From contig CAZJNX010000063.1 of assembly GCA_964547415.1 (NCBI GenBank), forward strand, positions 1-21,900: a DNA stretch of 21,900 nucleotides, written 5' to 3'. Numbering within the stretch: position 1 is the stretch's first letter; each line of letters opens with the position of its first letter. Of this stretch, positions 16,401-21,900 are shown in pieces. The position numbers and the translations under genes were made by a program. The notes under the pieces were generated by a model. That model had not been told where the DNA came from. It did no database searches and was given only the letters and a program-made list of their open reading frames with translations. The stretch comes from CAZJNX01 sp964547415. GTDB taxonomy: Bacteria > Pseudomonadota > Alphaproteobacteria > Rhizobiales > Amorphaceae.

Positions 16401-16590
16401 GGTGATCGTTGGCGGCCTCCTCCTGTCGGGCTGCCTCACCCTGTTCCTGACGCCGGTGCTCTACGACCGCCTCGCGCGCTTCACCCGGCCCCGCTCCGCG
16501 ATCGAGAAGGCGCTCGCGGCCGAGCTCGCCGGGACGGGCGCCGCGCCTTCGCCCGCAGCGCCGGACGCCCGGCCCGGCCCGGCCGAATAG
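13456..16590 (+). CDS. RND multidrug efflux permease (AcrB/MdtBC-like, HAE1 class)
   Basis: Proton-driven inner-membrane pump of 1044 residues, the usual AcrB-family length. The N-terminus MLSDLAIRRPVLATVASLLI with LPVRELPDVD is typical of the class. The proton-relay pair Asp399-Asp400 sits in TM4 (GLVVDDAIVVLENI) and the partner Lys918 in TM10 (MAKNGILIVEF). Two large periplasmic loops lie at about 40-325 and 555-850, with helix clusters at 330-500 and 860-1020, showing the internal duplication. The C-terminal tail is Pro/Ala-rich. It is co-transcribed with the adaptor. No outer-membrane channel and no TetR or LysR regulator lies nearby, so it presumably shares a TolC-like channel encoded elsewhere. 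Drug versus lipid-like substrate cannot be decided from sequence. Confidence 0.95.
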   Translation: MLSDLAIRRPVLATVASLLIVVFGLGALSTLPVRELPDVDRAVVTVTTMYTGAAPAVVDADITEVIEGSIAGISGVRTISSSSRRGRSRIVVEFDAARSIDDAANDVRDAVARVANRLPTDADAPRVVKSDSDADPVMRLAVTSDRHDAAAITDYVERYVVDRLSTVPGVASVTLSGARPKAVRVWLDRRAMAARNLTVLDVETALRRANLELPAGEIQSATRQLAVRLDSRIPTVEAFSEIVIDRVAGYPIRLSDVALVVAGVADEDTIVRNNGETAVGLRVLRQSQSNTVAISEGVRAEIAALAPTLPEGMAIEVGSDDAIFVAASIREVLEALAISLGLVVLVILVFLRSVRATLVPAITIPVALVGTFSLVAALGFSVNVLTLLALLLAIGLVVDDAIVVLENIQRRIDRGESPLVASVLGARQVTFAVIATSLTLVAVFVPLSFLEGQVGRLFVEFGFVMAGAVLISTFVALTACPALASRVLKPSRGAAVGGPDGPRPEGAFARGFRRLLTLAVAMPVVTIGVSLAVAAAGAVVYDTLPRELTPSEDRGVVFVPLSAPQGSRVTFTDEAARQVEAAAEPLREAGVVETVFVYVGSWNRPNRAFVVLRLADWSEREMSHRDVVAAMAPRMGEVTAARGFPVTPAGLGLRGSRTPLRVVVSGPDFESVKGWAARLLERARENPGIVNAEMDYEENQPQLDIRLDRERADDLGITVEAIATTLRTLVASREVTTFIDRGREYPVLVQAAADDRASPSDIDFIFVRAGDGESLVPLGSLVSPEVTAAAAELRRYDRMPSITIEGAIADGYSLGEAIRFMEEAAAELLPAEARIGLSGQSLQFKETSSGATFTFALALLIVFLVLAAQFESFVHPLVIMLTVPLGVAGAVFSLSAAGLSLNVYSQVGIILLVGLMAKNGILIVEFANQLRDEGRAVREAVVEATVLRLRPIVMTVVSTVLGAVPLVLAAGAGAESRIAIGTVIVGGLLLSGCLTLFLTPVLYDRLARFTRPRSAIEKALAAELAGTGAAPSPAAPDARPGPAE

Positions 16591-16632
16591 GGCCGAGGCG
16601 GGACGGTCGGTCGGCGAGGTCCGTGGGCGAGG

Positions 16633-17925
16633 TCAATCGGCGAGGCGGGCGGACCGGCCGATCCCGCCGGTCTCGATGGCGTAGGCGCGCACCTCCTCCG
16701 GCGTGAAGACGTGCATGCCCTCAGGCGGCGTGCGCAGCATGGCCGCCGTCACCTGCCGGTCGACGGAAAGGCGGGCCATCACCTCGAGGACGTCGGCCAT
16801 GGCGACGAGGGCGGCGCGGGCGTCGTTCGCCTCGTTCCAGATCTGGTGGACCCCGAGGACCCCGGCCACCCGCCGCTCCCGCCCGGCGAGGAACGGAAAG
16901 GCGCAGGCCGACAGGCACGCGGCCCCTTCCGGCACGACCGTGTCGAGCCCCCGCGCACTGACGTCGAGGGCGAGCACGAGCGCCGGGTACACGAGCCCGC
17001 CCGGGCTGTCGAGGCGGAGGGTGTCCACCTGCGGGTGGGCCGCGAGGAGGAGGCGCAGGTGGAGCGGCGTCTCCGTCCCGACGGGACCGGAGAAGCTCGC
17101 CGTCGACGGGTCCGCCGCATCGACGGTGAAGCGGCCGAAGGCGGTGCGCCCGGTCGGCGGCGGGGGCTCGGCGGCGACGGTCGGCAGAAGCGCCATCCGC
17201 GCGGCGGCGAGGCGGGCGAGGTTGGGGATGCGCCTGCTCGCGCCCTCGGGCCAGGACAGGACGAAGCCCCGCGCGCTCCCCGGTCCGAGGATGACGGCGG
17301 CGAAGAAGGCGTCGCGCCCGTCCGTGCCCGTGAGCATGAGGCGGTCGCCCCCGCGCACCTGTTCAGCGATCCACCGTCCGTCGGCGAGGCGCGCGAGGAG
17401 AGCCGGGACCTGTGCGTCGGGGCCGAACAGGGCGAAGGTCTCGAAGGCGACGCCGCTGAGGTCCCCCTGCCAGCGCGTGCCCTCCCCGGTCGCGACCGCC
17501 TCGCCCAGAAGGCCGAGGGGGACGGGGACGGCGAGGCCGGAGGCCGGATCGTCTATGGCGGTGAAGCCGAAGCGGTCGAGGATGTCGGCGGCCTCCGCCA
17601 CGACGGCGCGTTCGACGTCGGGCGGCAGGATGCCGTCGGGCGCATCGCCGCGGGCGGCCTCGAGGACGGCGATGGCGGCCGCCGTCTCCGCCGCGTACCG
17701 GCCGTCGAGGGGGCCGTCGTAGTCCGCGAGCACGAGGAGCGCCGTCTCGAGGTGGAGCCGCCGTTCCTCCGGCAGGGCGTCGAACCAGTCCTTCCCGCCC
17801 GCCGTCGCCGCACCGGCCTGCGCGACCACCACGGCACACGCCACGACCGCTGCGAGGATAACCCCAGTCCGCCGACCAGGTCCACGCGGCCACCCCCGTC
17901 CGGCCCTGTCCGGCCCGTCGATCAT
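16633..17925 (-). CDS. Secreted ClpP/crotonase-fold protein with PG-binding-like N-terminus (COG3904-like putative serine hydrolase)
   Basis: 430 residues, no gene name recognised. Residues 20-43 form a hydrophobic signal segment, so the protein should be exported. Residues 50-120 (YDGPLDGRYAAETAAAI) resemble the helical repeat of PG_binding_1-type domains. The C-terminal third is ClpP-like: LRLDSPGG at 303-310 (oxyanion-type loop), CLSACAFPFLAG at 337-348 with the presumed nucleophile Ser339, and GVHQ with presumed catalytic His360. This spacing matches periplasmic proteins of the COG3904 type. ATG at 17925 was chosen because it follows GGGGAGGGG and is the first Met before the signal segment. 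It converges with the RND pump. A strong EcfG-type promoter match lies just upstream, so a stress role is inferred. Substrate is unknown. Confidence 0.85.
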   Translation of the reverse strand: MIDGPDRAGRGWPRGPGRRTGVILAAVVACAVVVAQAGAATAGGKDWFDALPEERRLHLETALLVLADYDGPLDGRYAAETAAAIAVLEAARGDAPDGILPPDVERAVVAEAADILDRFGFTAIDDPASGLAVPVPLGLLGEAVATGEGTRWQGDLSGVAFETFALFGPDAQVPALLARLADGRWIAEQVRGGDRLMLTGTDGRDAFFAAVILGPGSARGFVLSWPEGASRRIPNLARLAAARMALLPTVAAEPPPPTGRTAFGRFTVDAADPSTASFSGPVGTETPLHLRLLLAAHPQVDTLRLDSPGGLVYPALVLALDVSARGLDTVVPEGAACLSACAFPFLAGRERRVAGVLGVHQIWNEANDARAALVAMADVLEVMARLSVDRQVTAAMLRTPPEGMHVFTPEEVRAYAIETGGIGRSARLAD

Positions 17926-17956
17926 CCCGGCCCCTCCCCTGCCGTTGCCCGCAACG

Positions 17957-17982
17957 AACGGTAGAGACCGGCGATCGGTTCC
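17957..17982 (-). promoter_or_regulatory. EcfG (general stress sigma) type promoter upstream of the ClpP-like gene
   Basis: The minus strand reads GGAAC (17982-17978), 17 nt, then CGTT (17960-17957), an exact match to the alphaproteobacterial EcfG consensus GGAAC-N16/17-CGTT. Transcription would start near 17950, giving a leader of about 25 nt before the ATG at 17925, a normal distance. This is the only such match found by eye in the gene-free regions of the window. Confidence 0.7.
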
Positions 17983-18280
17983 CGTCGCGACCTGCAAAGG
18001 GACCGTAGAAATTTGCCGTTTCGAGAACGAAGACTTGAAGAGACCGCACGGATCCGGGCGACCGACCCCCGGACGACCTGTGCCCTCCTCGATGGAGCGC
18101 CCGACCCGCACAGGCGGACCATTTCGGCGAAAGCCTCTCCCGCCGCGTCGGATGTCGCGGCAGATGGCTCGGCCGCCTGTCCGCCGCGGATGGTTCGCCG
18201 ATCCCGCCCCGAGCGAGGCCGCGGCCAGTGGGCCGGGGCCCGCGTTGTCCGCCCGGCCCCGGCGTCGAGCGGGTCGCGCG

Positions 18281-18331
18281 CAGCCCGTCGGCCGAAGGGC
18301 AGCCCGTCGGCCGAAGGGATGCGTCGACGCA
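18281..18331. repeat. 19-bp tandem direct repeat (two copies) followed by a 12-bp palindrome
   Basis: The unit cagcccgtcggccgaaggg occurs twice back to back, exactly, at 18281-18299 and 18300-18318. One base later begins the perfect palindrome tgcgtcgacgca at 18320-18331, flanked by ggg and ccc. It may be a replication-slippage duplication or a pair of protein-binding sites. It lies about 300 bp upstream of the EcfG-type promoter, too far for an obvious role there. Confidence 0.8.
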
Positions 18332-18473
18332 CCCGCCCATACGACCGGTCCATTCCGCTGGTGAGACGGGATTTGCCCACATTCCGCCGGAGCCGACGCC
18401 CTCGGGAGTGCGCCGGGCGCGAGGAGCTCTCGCGCGCCGGCCCCACGGAAGCGGGGACGCGATGAGCGGTCGC

Positions 18474-18498
18474 GGGAAGCCAGCCGCGCCGGCTTCCC
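18474..18498. terminator. Terminator-like hairpin downstream of proX
   Basis: Arms gggaagcc (18474-18481) and ggcttccc (18491-18498) are exact reverse complements around a 9-nt loop, 23 bp beyond the proX stop. A TTT run follows on the plus strand, not on the minus strand. As a proX terminator it is therefore imperfect and may act mainly as a 3'-end stabiliser, or block transcription arriving from the left. Confidence 0.5.
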
Positions 18499-18520
18499 TT
18501 TCATCGTGACGAGGGCGCCC

Positions 18521-19537
18521 TCACTGCGCCGCGGCGCGGGCCTCCTCGAGCCAGGCGTTCCACTGGTCCTGGTTGCCGGCGATCCACGCCTCGGCATGGC
18601 GCTCGATGTCGGCCTCGCTGTCCTGGCCCTCGCGCATCAAGAGGTTCTGGGCGGAGATGTCGTTGGCCGACAGCTCCATGATCTCGAACAGCTTCGCGGC
18701 GGCCGGGTTGGCCTCGGCGAACTCGCGGTTGGCGATGATGCGCTGGTTGTTGGCCTGGAAGCCGTAGTTGGAGCCGTCCGGCAAGGAGGTGTCCACGTCG
18801 GCCCGCTCGCCCGGGAGCGAGGAGAAGGGCACCTGCAGCCACACCACGTCCTCGCCCGGCACGAGCACGCCCGACACCCAGTAGGGCGTCCACGTGTAGT
18901 AGAGGATCGGCTCGCCGTTCTCGTAGCGGGTGATCGTGTCGGCGATGATGGCCGAGTAGGAGCCCTGGTTGTGGGTCACCGTGTCGCGCAGGTCGAAGGC
19001 GTCGAGCTGGTGCTCGATCACCTGCTCACAGCCCCAGCCGGGGGTGCAGCCGGTGAGGTCGGCCTTGCCGTCGCCGTCGTTGTCGAAGAGGGCGGCGATC
19101 TCCGGGTCGGCGAGCTGGCCGAGGTTGGTGATGCCGTGTTCCTCGGCGGTCTTCTTGTCGATCAGGTAGCCCTGCAGGGCGCCCGGGGAGTAGACCCCCT
19201 CGCGCCAGATCTTCTCGTCGCCGCCGGCGGCCTCGAAGAAGTCGGTGTGCAGCGGATCCCAGTGGTCGGCCATGAAGGTGCCGTCGCCGTTGGCGATGGC
19301 CACGTGGCCCGCGGCGTACTCGAGCTCGCGGATGTCCTCGACGTCGTAGCCGAGCTCCTCGAGCGCCTTCATGACGAGGAGGGTCTGGAAGGTCTCCTCG
19401 GCGATCGACGACTTCAGCGGGATCACCGTCTCGCCCTCGCCCGGCATGTCCTGGGCAAGGGCCGCGCCGCTCGCGGCGGCCATGAAGCCGGTCGCGGCGA
19501 CGGCGGCGAGCCACTTCGGCCGGAATGCGCTGATCAT
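18521..19537 (-). CDS. proX: Glycine betaine/L-proline ABC transporter substrate-binding protein ProX
   Basis: Periplasmic binding protein of 338 residues for the ProU-type osmoprotectant importer. ATG at 19537 has GGAGAG upstream. Signal peptide with likely cleavage at ALAQ, near residue 28. Matches to the E. coli ProX layout are strong throughout: ADHWDPLHTDFF, DGDGKADLTGCTPGWGCE, VTHNQGSYSAIIADTI, YYTWTPYWVSG and VVWLQVPFSSLPG. These contain the tryptophans that form the betaine-binding Trp box and the disulfide-type Cys pair. It is the last gene of the proVWX operon, 79 bp after proW, with a strong hairpin in the gap that may allow higher ProX levels. Nothing unusual in the protein itself. 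Confidence 0.96.
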   Translation of the reverse strand: MISAFRPKWLAAVAATGFMAAASGAALAQDMPGEGETVIPLKSSIAEETFQTLLVMKALEELGYDVEDIRELEYAAGHVAIANGDGTFMADHWDPLHTDFFEAAGGDEKIWREGVYSPGALQGYLIDKKTAEEHGITNLGQLADPEIAALFDNDGDGKADLTGCTPGWGCEQVIEHQLDAFDLRDTVTHNQGSYSAIIADTITRYENGEPILYYTWTPYWVSGVLVPGEDVVWLQVPFSSLPGERADVDTSLPDGSNYGFQANNQRIIANREFAEANPAAAKLFEIMELSANDISAQNLLMREGQDSEADIERHAEAWIAGNQDQWNAWLEEARAAAQ

Positions 19538-19563
19538 GAAGCTCTCCTCTCTGGTTTCGGTCG

Positions 19564-19587
19564 GCCCCGCGGCGGCGGCCGCGGGGC
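19564..19587 (-). other. Perfect 10-bp stem-loop between proW and proX
   Basis: Arms gccccgcggc (19564-19573) and gccgcggggc (19578-19587) are exact reverse complements around a 4-nt loop. No T-run follows in the transcribed direction, so it is not a clear terminator. Between permease and binding-protein genes it may protect the 5' side of proX mRNA or the 3' end of proVW. Confidence 0.55.
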
Positions 19588-19616
19588 GTCCTTCGGGTGC
19601 GGACGGGCGGCCGGCG

Positions 19617-20828
19617 CTACTCGGCCGGCTGCGTCTCGCCGGAGGCCTGCCGCTCGCGCCGACCGCTCCCGAGGGTGCGGTGGACGAGGCCGACGGGCCC
19701 GGTCTCGTACCAGGCGACGTTGCCCCGGTCGCGCTTCGACACCCCCATCGCCTGGGTCATCCGGTCGATGATGATGGCGAGGATGACGATGCCGATGCCC
19801 CCGACGGTGGCGAGGCCCATGTCGAGGCGGCCGATGCCGCGCAGCACCATCTGGCCGAGCCCGCCCACCGCGATCATGGAGGCGATCACCACCATGGAAA
19901 GCGCCAGCATCAGCGTCTGGTTCACGCCGGCCATGATGGTGGGCATCGCGACCGGCAGCTGCACCTTGCGCAGGAGCTGCCCGCGGGAGGCGCCGAAGCT
20001 CTTGGCCGCCTCCACGAGGTCCGACGGCACCTGGCGGATGCCGAGGTTGGTGAGGCGGATGAGGGGCGGCAGGGCGAAGATGATGGTGACGACCACGCCC
20101 GGCACGTTGCCGATGCCGAACAGCATGACGATCGGCACGAGGTAGACGAAGGCCGGCGTCGTCTGCATGGCGTCGAGGATCGGCCGGGTGACGGCGGCCG
20201 CGCGGTCGTTGCGGGCGAGCCAGATGCCCGTCGGCAGCCCGATCAGGATGCAGAAGAAGACCGAGGTGAACACCAGCGACAGGGTGACCATCGCCTCGTC
20301 CCACGCGCCGATCAGGCCGACGAAGATGAAGGAGATCACCGCGCCGATGCCGAGCCGCGGCCCGGCCGCCTGCCAGGCGAGGAGGCCGATGAGCGCCACC
20401 ATGAGGAGCGAGGGGATGCTGAGGAGGGCCCCCTCGATGGTGGACAGCACCCCGTCGATGGGCCAGCGGATCGCCTGGAACACCGGGCGGAAGTTGTCGA
20501 CCACGAAATCGAGGCCCGATTCGACCCAGGCCTCGAGGGGGATCGTCGCCTCCTCGAACGGGCGCCAGATGCTGAAGGCGGGCCGTTCCACCGGCGCGTC
20601 GAGGCCGGCCATCCAGTCCGGCGAGGTGGCGGCCGGCGCACCGGGCATGGCGCCGGCGGGCGCGTCTGCCCCGCCGCCCGCCCCGCCGCCCCACGGGTTG
20701 TCCGCGGCGGTGGATGCGGGGGCATCGTCCGCTCCGGCGCCGCCGCCGGATCCGCCCGCGGCCCACGGGTTGTCGGCCTGGGCGAGGACGATCCCGTCCC
20801 CGCCCGCGGCGGGCTCACGCAGCAACAT
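19617..20828 (-). CDS. proW: Glycine betaine/L-proline ABC transporter permease ProW
   Basis: Inner-membrane permease of 403 residues. As in E. coli ProW, it begins with a soluble tail before the membrane region; here the tail (about 1-70) is Gly/Ala/Asp-rich and contains a duplicated motif, ADNPWAAGGSGGG and ADNPWGGGAGGG. An amphipathic stretch IPLEAWVESGLDFVVDNFRPVFQ follows, then membrane helices and the EAA coupling loop VEAAKSFGASRGQLLRKVQLP before MPTIMAGVNQTLMLALSM, the BPD_transp_1 signature. The start at 20828 overlaps the proV stop (20815) by 14 nt, so proV and proW are translationally coupled. The C-terminal tail is hydrophilic. Full length. Confidence 0.96.
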   Translation of the reverse strand: MLLREPAAGGDGIVLAQADNPWAAGGSGGGAGADDAPASTAADNPWGGGAGGGADAPAGAMPGAPAATSPDWMAGLDAPVERPAFSIWRPFEEATIPLEAWVESGLDFVVDNFRPVFQAIRWPIDGVLSTIEGALLSIPSLLMVALIGLLAWQAAGPRLGIGAVISFIFVGLIGAWDEAMVTLSLVFTSVFFCILIGLPTGIWLARNDRAAAVTRPILDAMQTTPAFVYLVPIVMLFGIGNVPGVVVTIIFALPPLIRLTNLGIRQVPSDLVEAAKSFGASRGQLLRKVQLPVAMPTIMAGVNQTLMLALSMVVIASMIAVGGLGQMVLRGIGRLDMGLATVGGIGIVILAIIIDRMTQAMGVSKRDRGNVAWYETGPVGLVHRTLGSGRRERQASGETQPAE

Positions 20829-21900
20829 GTTCCTCTCCCCTGTCGAGGGCGCCGAGGAGGACGGCGCGCGAGACGACGCCGAGGTAGCGCCCCTCGCCGT
20901 CCACCACCGGCAGCCCGCAAGGCGCGGCGCTCACGAGGCCGAGGACCTCGCCGATCCGGCGGTCCGCCGCGAGCGGCTCCACCCCCGCGATGAAGGCGTT
21001 GGCGAGCTGCGGGTTCTCCGCGCCCATCTCCGCCTCGAGGCTCTTCGCCGACACGACGCCGTGGAACTTCTGGGCCTTGTCGATCACGTAGGCGTAGTCC
21101 CGGTCCGCCGCTGCGATCCGGGCACGGCCGGCGCGCACGTTCCCGTCGCGCTCGAACACGGTGACCTGGGCGCGCGTGGCGATGTCGCCGACGGTCAAGA
21201 CGCCCGACACGTCGACCCCGCGGAAGAAGGAGCGGACGTACTCGTTCGCCGGGTTGTTGAGGATCTCGTCGGGCTTGCCGACCTGGACGACGAGCCCGCC
21301 CTCCATGATCGCGATGCGGTCGCCGATCCGCATGGCCTCGTCGAGGTCGTGGGAGATGAACACGATGGTCCGCTTGTCCTTTTCCTGGAGGGCGAGGAGC
21401 TCGTCCTGCATCTCGGTGCGGATCAGCGGGTCGAGGGCGGAGAAGGCCTCGTCCATCAACAGGATCGACGGGTCGCTCGCGAGCGCGCGGGCGAGGCCGA
21501 CGCGCTGCTGCATGCCGCCCGAGAGCTCGTTCGGGTAGCTGTTCTCGTGGGCGGCGAGGCCCACCTGCCTGAGCGCCTCGCGGGCCCGCGCCGAGCGCTT
21601 CTCGAGCGGCACGCCCGACAATTCCATCCCGAAGGCGGTGTTCTGGAGCACCGTCATGTGGGGCATGAGGGCGAAGGACTGGAAGACCATGGAGATGTGC
21701 TCGCGCCGGAAGGCGTTGAGCTGGTTCTCGTCCATCTTCGCGATGTCCTGCCCCTTAACGATGATCTCGCCGGCCGACGGGTCGATCAGCCGGTTGAGGA
21801 GGCGGACGAGGGTGGACTTGCCGGAGCCGGACAGCCCCATGACGACGAAGATCTCGCCCTCCTGGACGTCGAACGTGGCGTCGCAGACGCCGATCGTCAT
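20815..21900 (-). CDS. proV: Glycine betaine/L-proline ABC transporter ATP-binding protein ProV (5' end beyond right edge)
   Basis: ATPase of the ProU importer; 361 residues are visible. The first visible Met at 21900 is probably internal: the sequence there corresponds to a point some 50 residues into E. coli ProV, so the true start lies outside the window. Counting from it: Walker A GLSGSGKST at 22-30, Q-loop VFQSFALMP, signature NELSGGMQQR at about 125-133, Walker B ILLMDEAFSALD and switch His in FISHDLDEA. The C-terminal part (about 235-350) is a tandem CBS module, which in the ProV/OpuA family senses ionic strength or nucleotides. It overlaps proW by 14 nt. The operon promoter, and so any osmotic control site, is not in the window. 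Confidence 0.95.
   Translation of the reverse strand: MTIGVCDATFDVQEGEIFVVMGLSGSGKSTLVRLLNRLIDPSAGEIIVKGQDIAKMDENQLNAFRREHISMVFQSFALMPHMTVLQNTAFGMELSGVPLEKRSARAREALRQVGLAAHENSYPNELSGGMQQRVGLARALASDPSILLMDEAFSALDPLIRTEMQDELLALQEKDKRTIVFISHDLDEAMRIGDRIAIMEGGLVVQVGKPDEILNNPANEYVRSFFRGVDVSGVLTVGDIATRAQVTVFERDGNVRAGRARIAAADRDYAYVIDKAQKFHGVVSAKSLEAEMGAENPQLANAFIAGVEPLAADRRIGEVLGLVSAAPCGLPVVDGEGRYLGVVSRAVLLGALDRGEEHVAA

Larger units (their letters stand above)
17926..18520. other. Gene-free region between the ClpP-like gene and proX
   Basis: 595 bp in which no gene is supported. Open frames here are Arg/Pro/Ser-rich, overlap one another on both strands and match no family known to me. The left end (about 17950-18060) is less GC-rich and holds the EcfG-type promoter. 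In the middle is a 19-bp tandem duplication with an adjoining palindrome (18281-18331). At the right end is a terminator-like hairpin for proX (18474-18498). A degraded gene cannot be excluded, but no remnant was recognised. Confidence 0.6.

Noticed and set aside
17922..18509. Possible small genes in the gap before proX
   Set aside because: Several overlapping frames on both strands have Arg/Pro/Ser-rich translations, no family resemblance and no convincing starts.
1..21900. CRISPR arrays, tRNA or rRNA genes, insertion sequences, prophage or toxin-antitoxin genes
   Set aside because: None seen: no regularly spaced repeats, no transposase or integrase motifs, no tRNA-like sequence. The window is housekeeping and transport genes.

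Overview
The window is very GC-rich (hand-counted lines run about 70-77% G+C outside the pst genes) and looks like an alphaproteobacterial chromosome, most likely Hyphomicrobiales or a close relative. The main support is GcrA, a cell-cycle regulator restricted to Alphaproteobacteria. The phoR-pstSCAB-phoU-phoB order and an EcfG-type promoter motif agree. Genus cannot be named from this sequence.

Layout. (1) 1-1970, minus strand: arginine biosynthesis, argD then argF (argF runs off the left edge), coupled by a 1-nt stop/start overlap. (2) 1971-2459: gene-free divergent promoter region with two DnaA-box-like sequences and one GANTC site in front of gcrA (plus strand, 2460-3017). (3) 3026-10646, minus strand: complete phosphate-starvation locus, in transcription order phoR, pstS, pstC, pstA, pstB, phoU, phoB. 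A PHO-box array of four 11-bp half-sites overlaps the phoR stop codon and faces pstS. A second PHO box lies upstream of phoR. (4) 10647-11042: divergent regulatory region. Then msrP (periplasmic methionine sulfoxide reductase, Tat-exported) and an RND efflux pair (adaptor and inner-membrane pump), all plus strand, to 16590. (5) 16633-17925, minus strand: a secreted ClpP/crotonase-fold protein with a Ser/His catalytic signature, preceded by a close match to the alphaproteobacterial general-stress sigma (EcfG) promoter. (6) 17926-18520: gene-free, with a 19-bp tandem duplication beside a palindrome. (7) 18521-21900, minus strand: glycine betaine/proline uptake proV-proW-proX, with proV entering from the right edge.

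How the parts work together. PstSCAB takes up phosphate and, through PhoU, should control PhoR and hence PhoB. PhoB should bind the PHO boxes and activate pst and probably phoR itself. ProVWX handles osmolyte uptake. MsrP, the RND pump and the ClpP-like protein are envelope-stress functions. GcrA and GANTC sites hint at CcrM-linked cell-cycle input, including at the proposed phoR promoter.

Most of the window is ordinary, well-known biology. No clearly new multi-gene system was found. The best leads are the EcfG-type promoter on the ClpP-like gene, the PHO-box architecture, the compositional break inside pstB, the membrane-less PhoR with an altered ATP-binding motif, and the GANTC/PHO-box overlap upstream of phoR.
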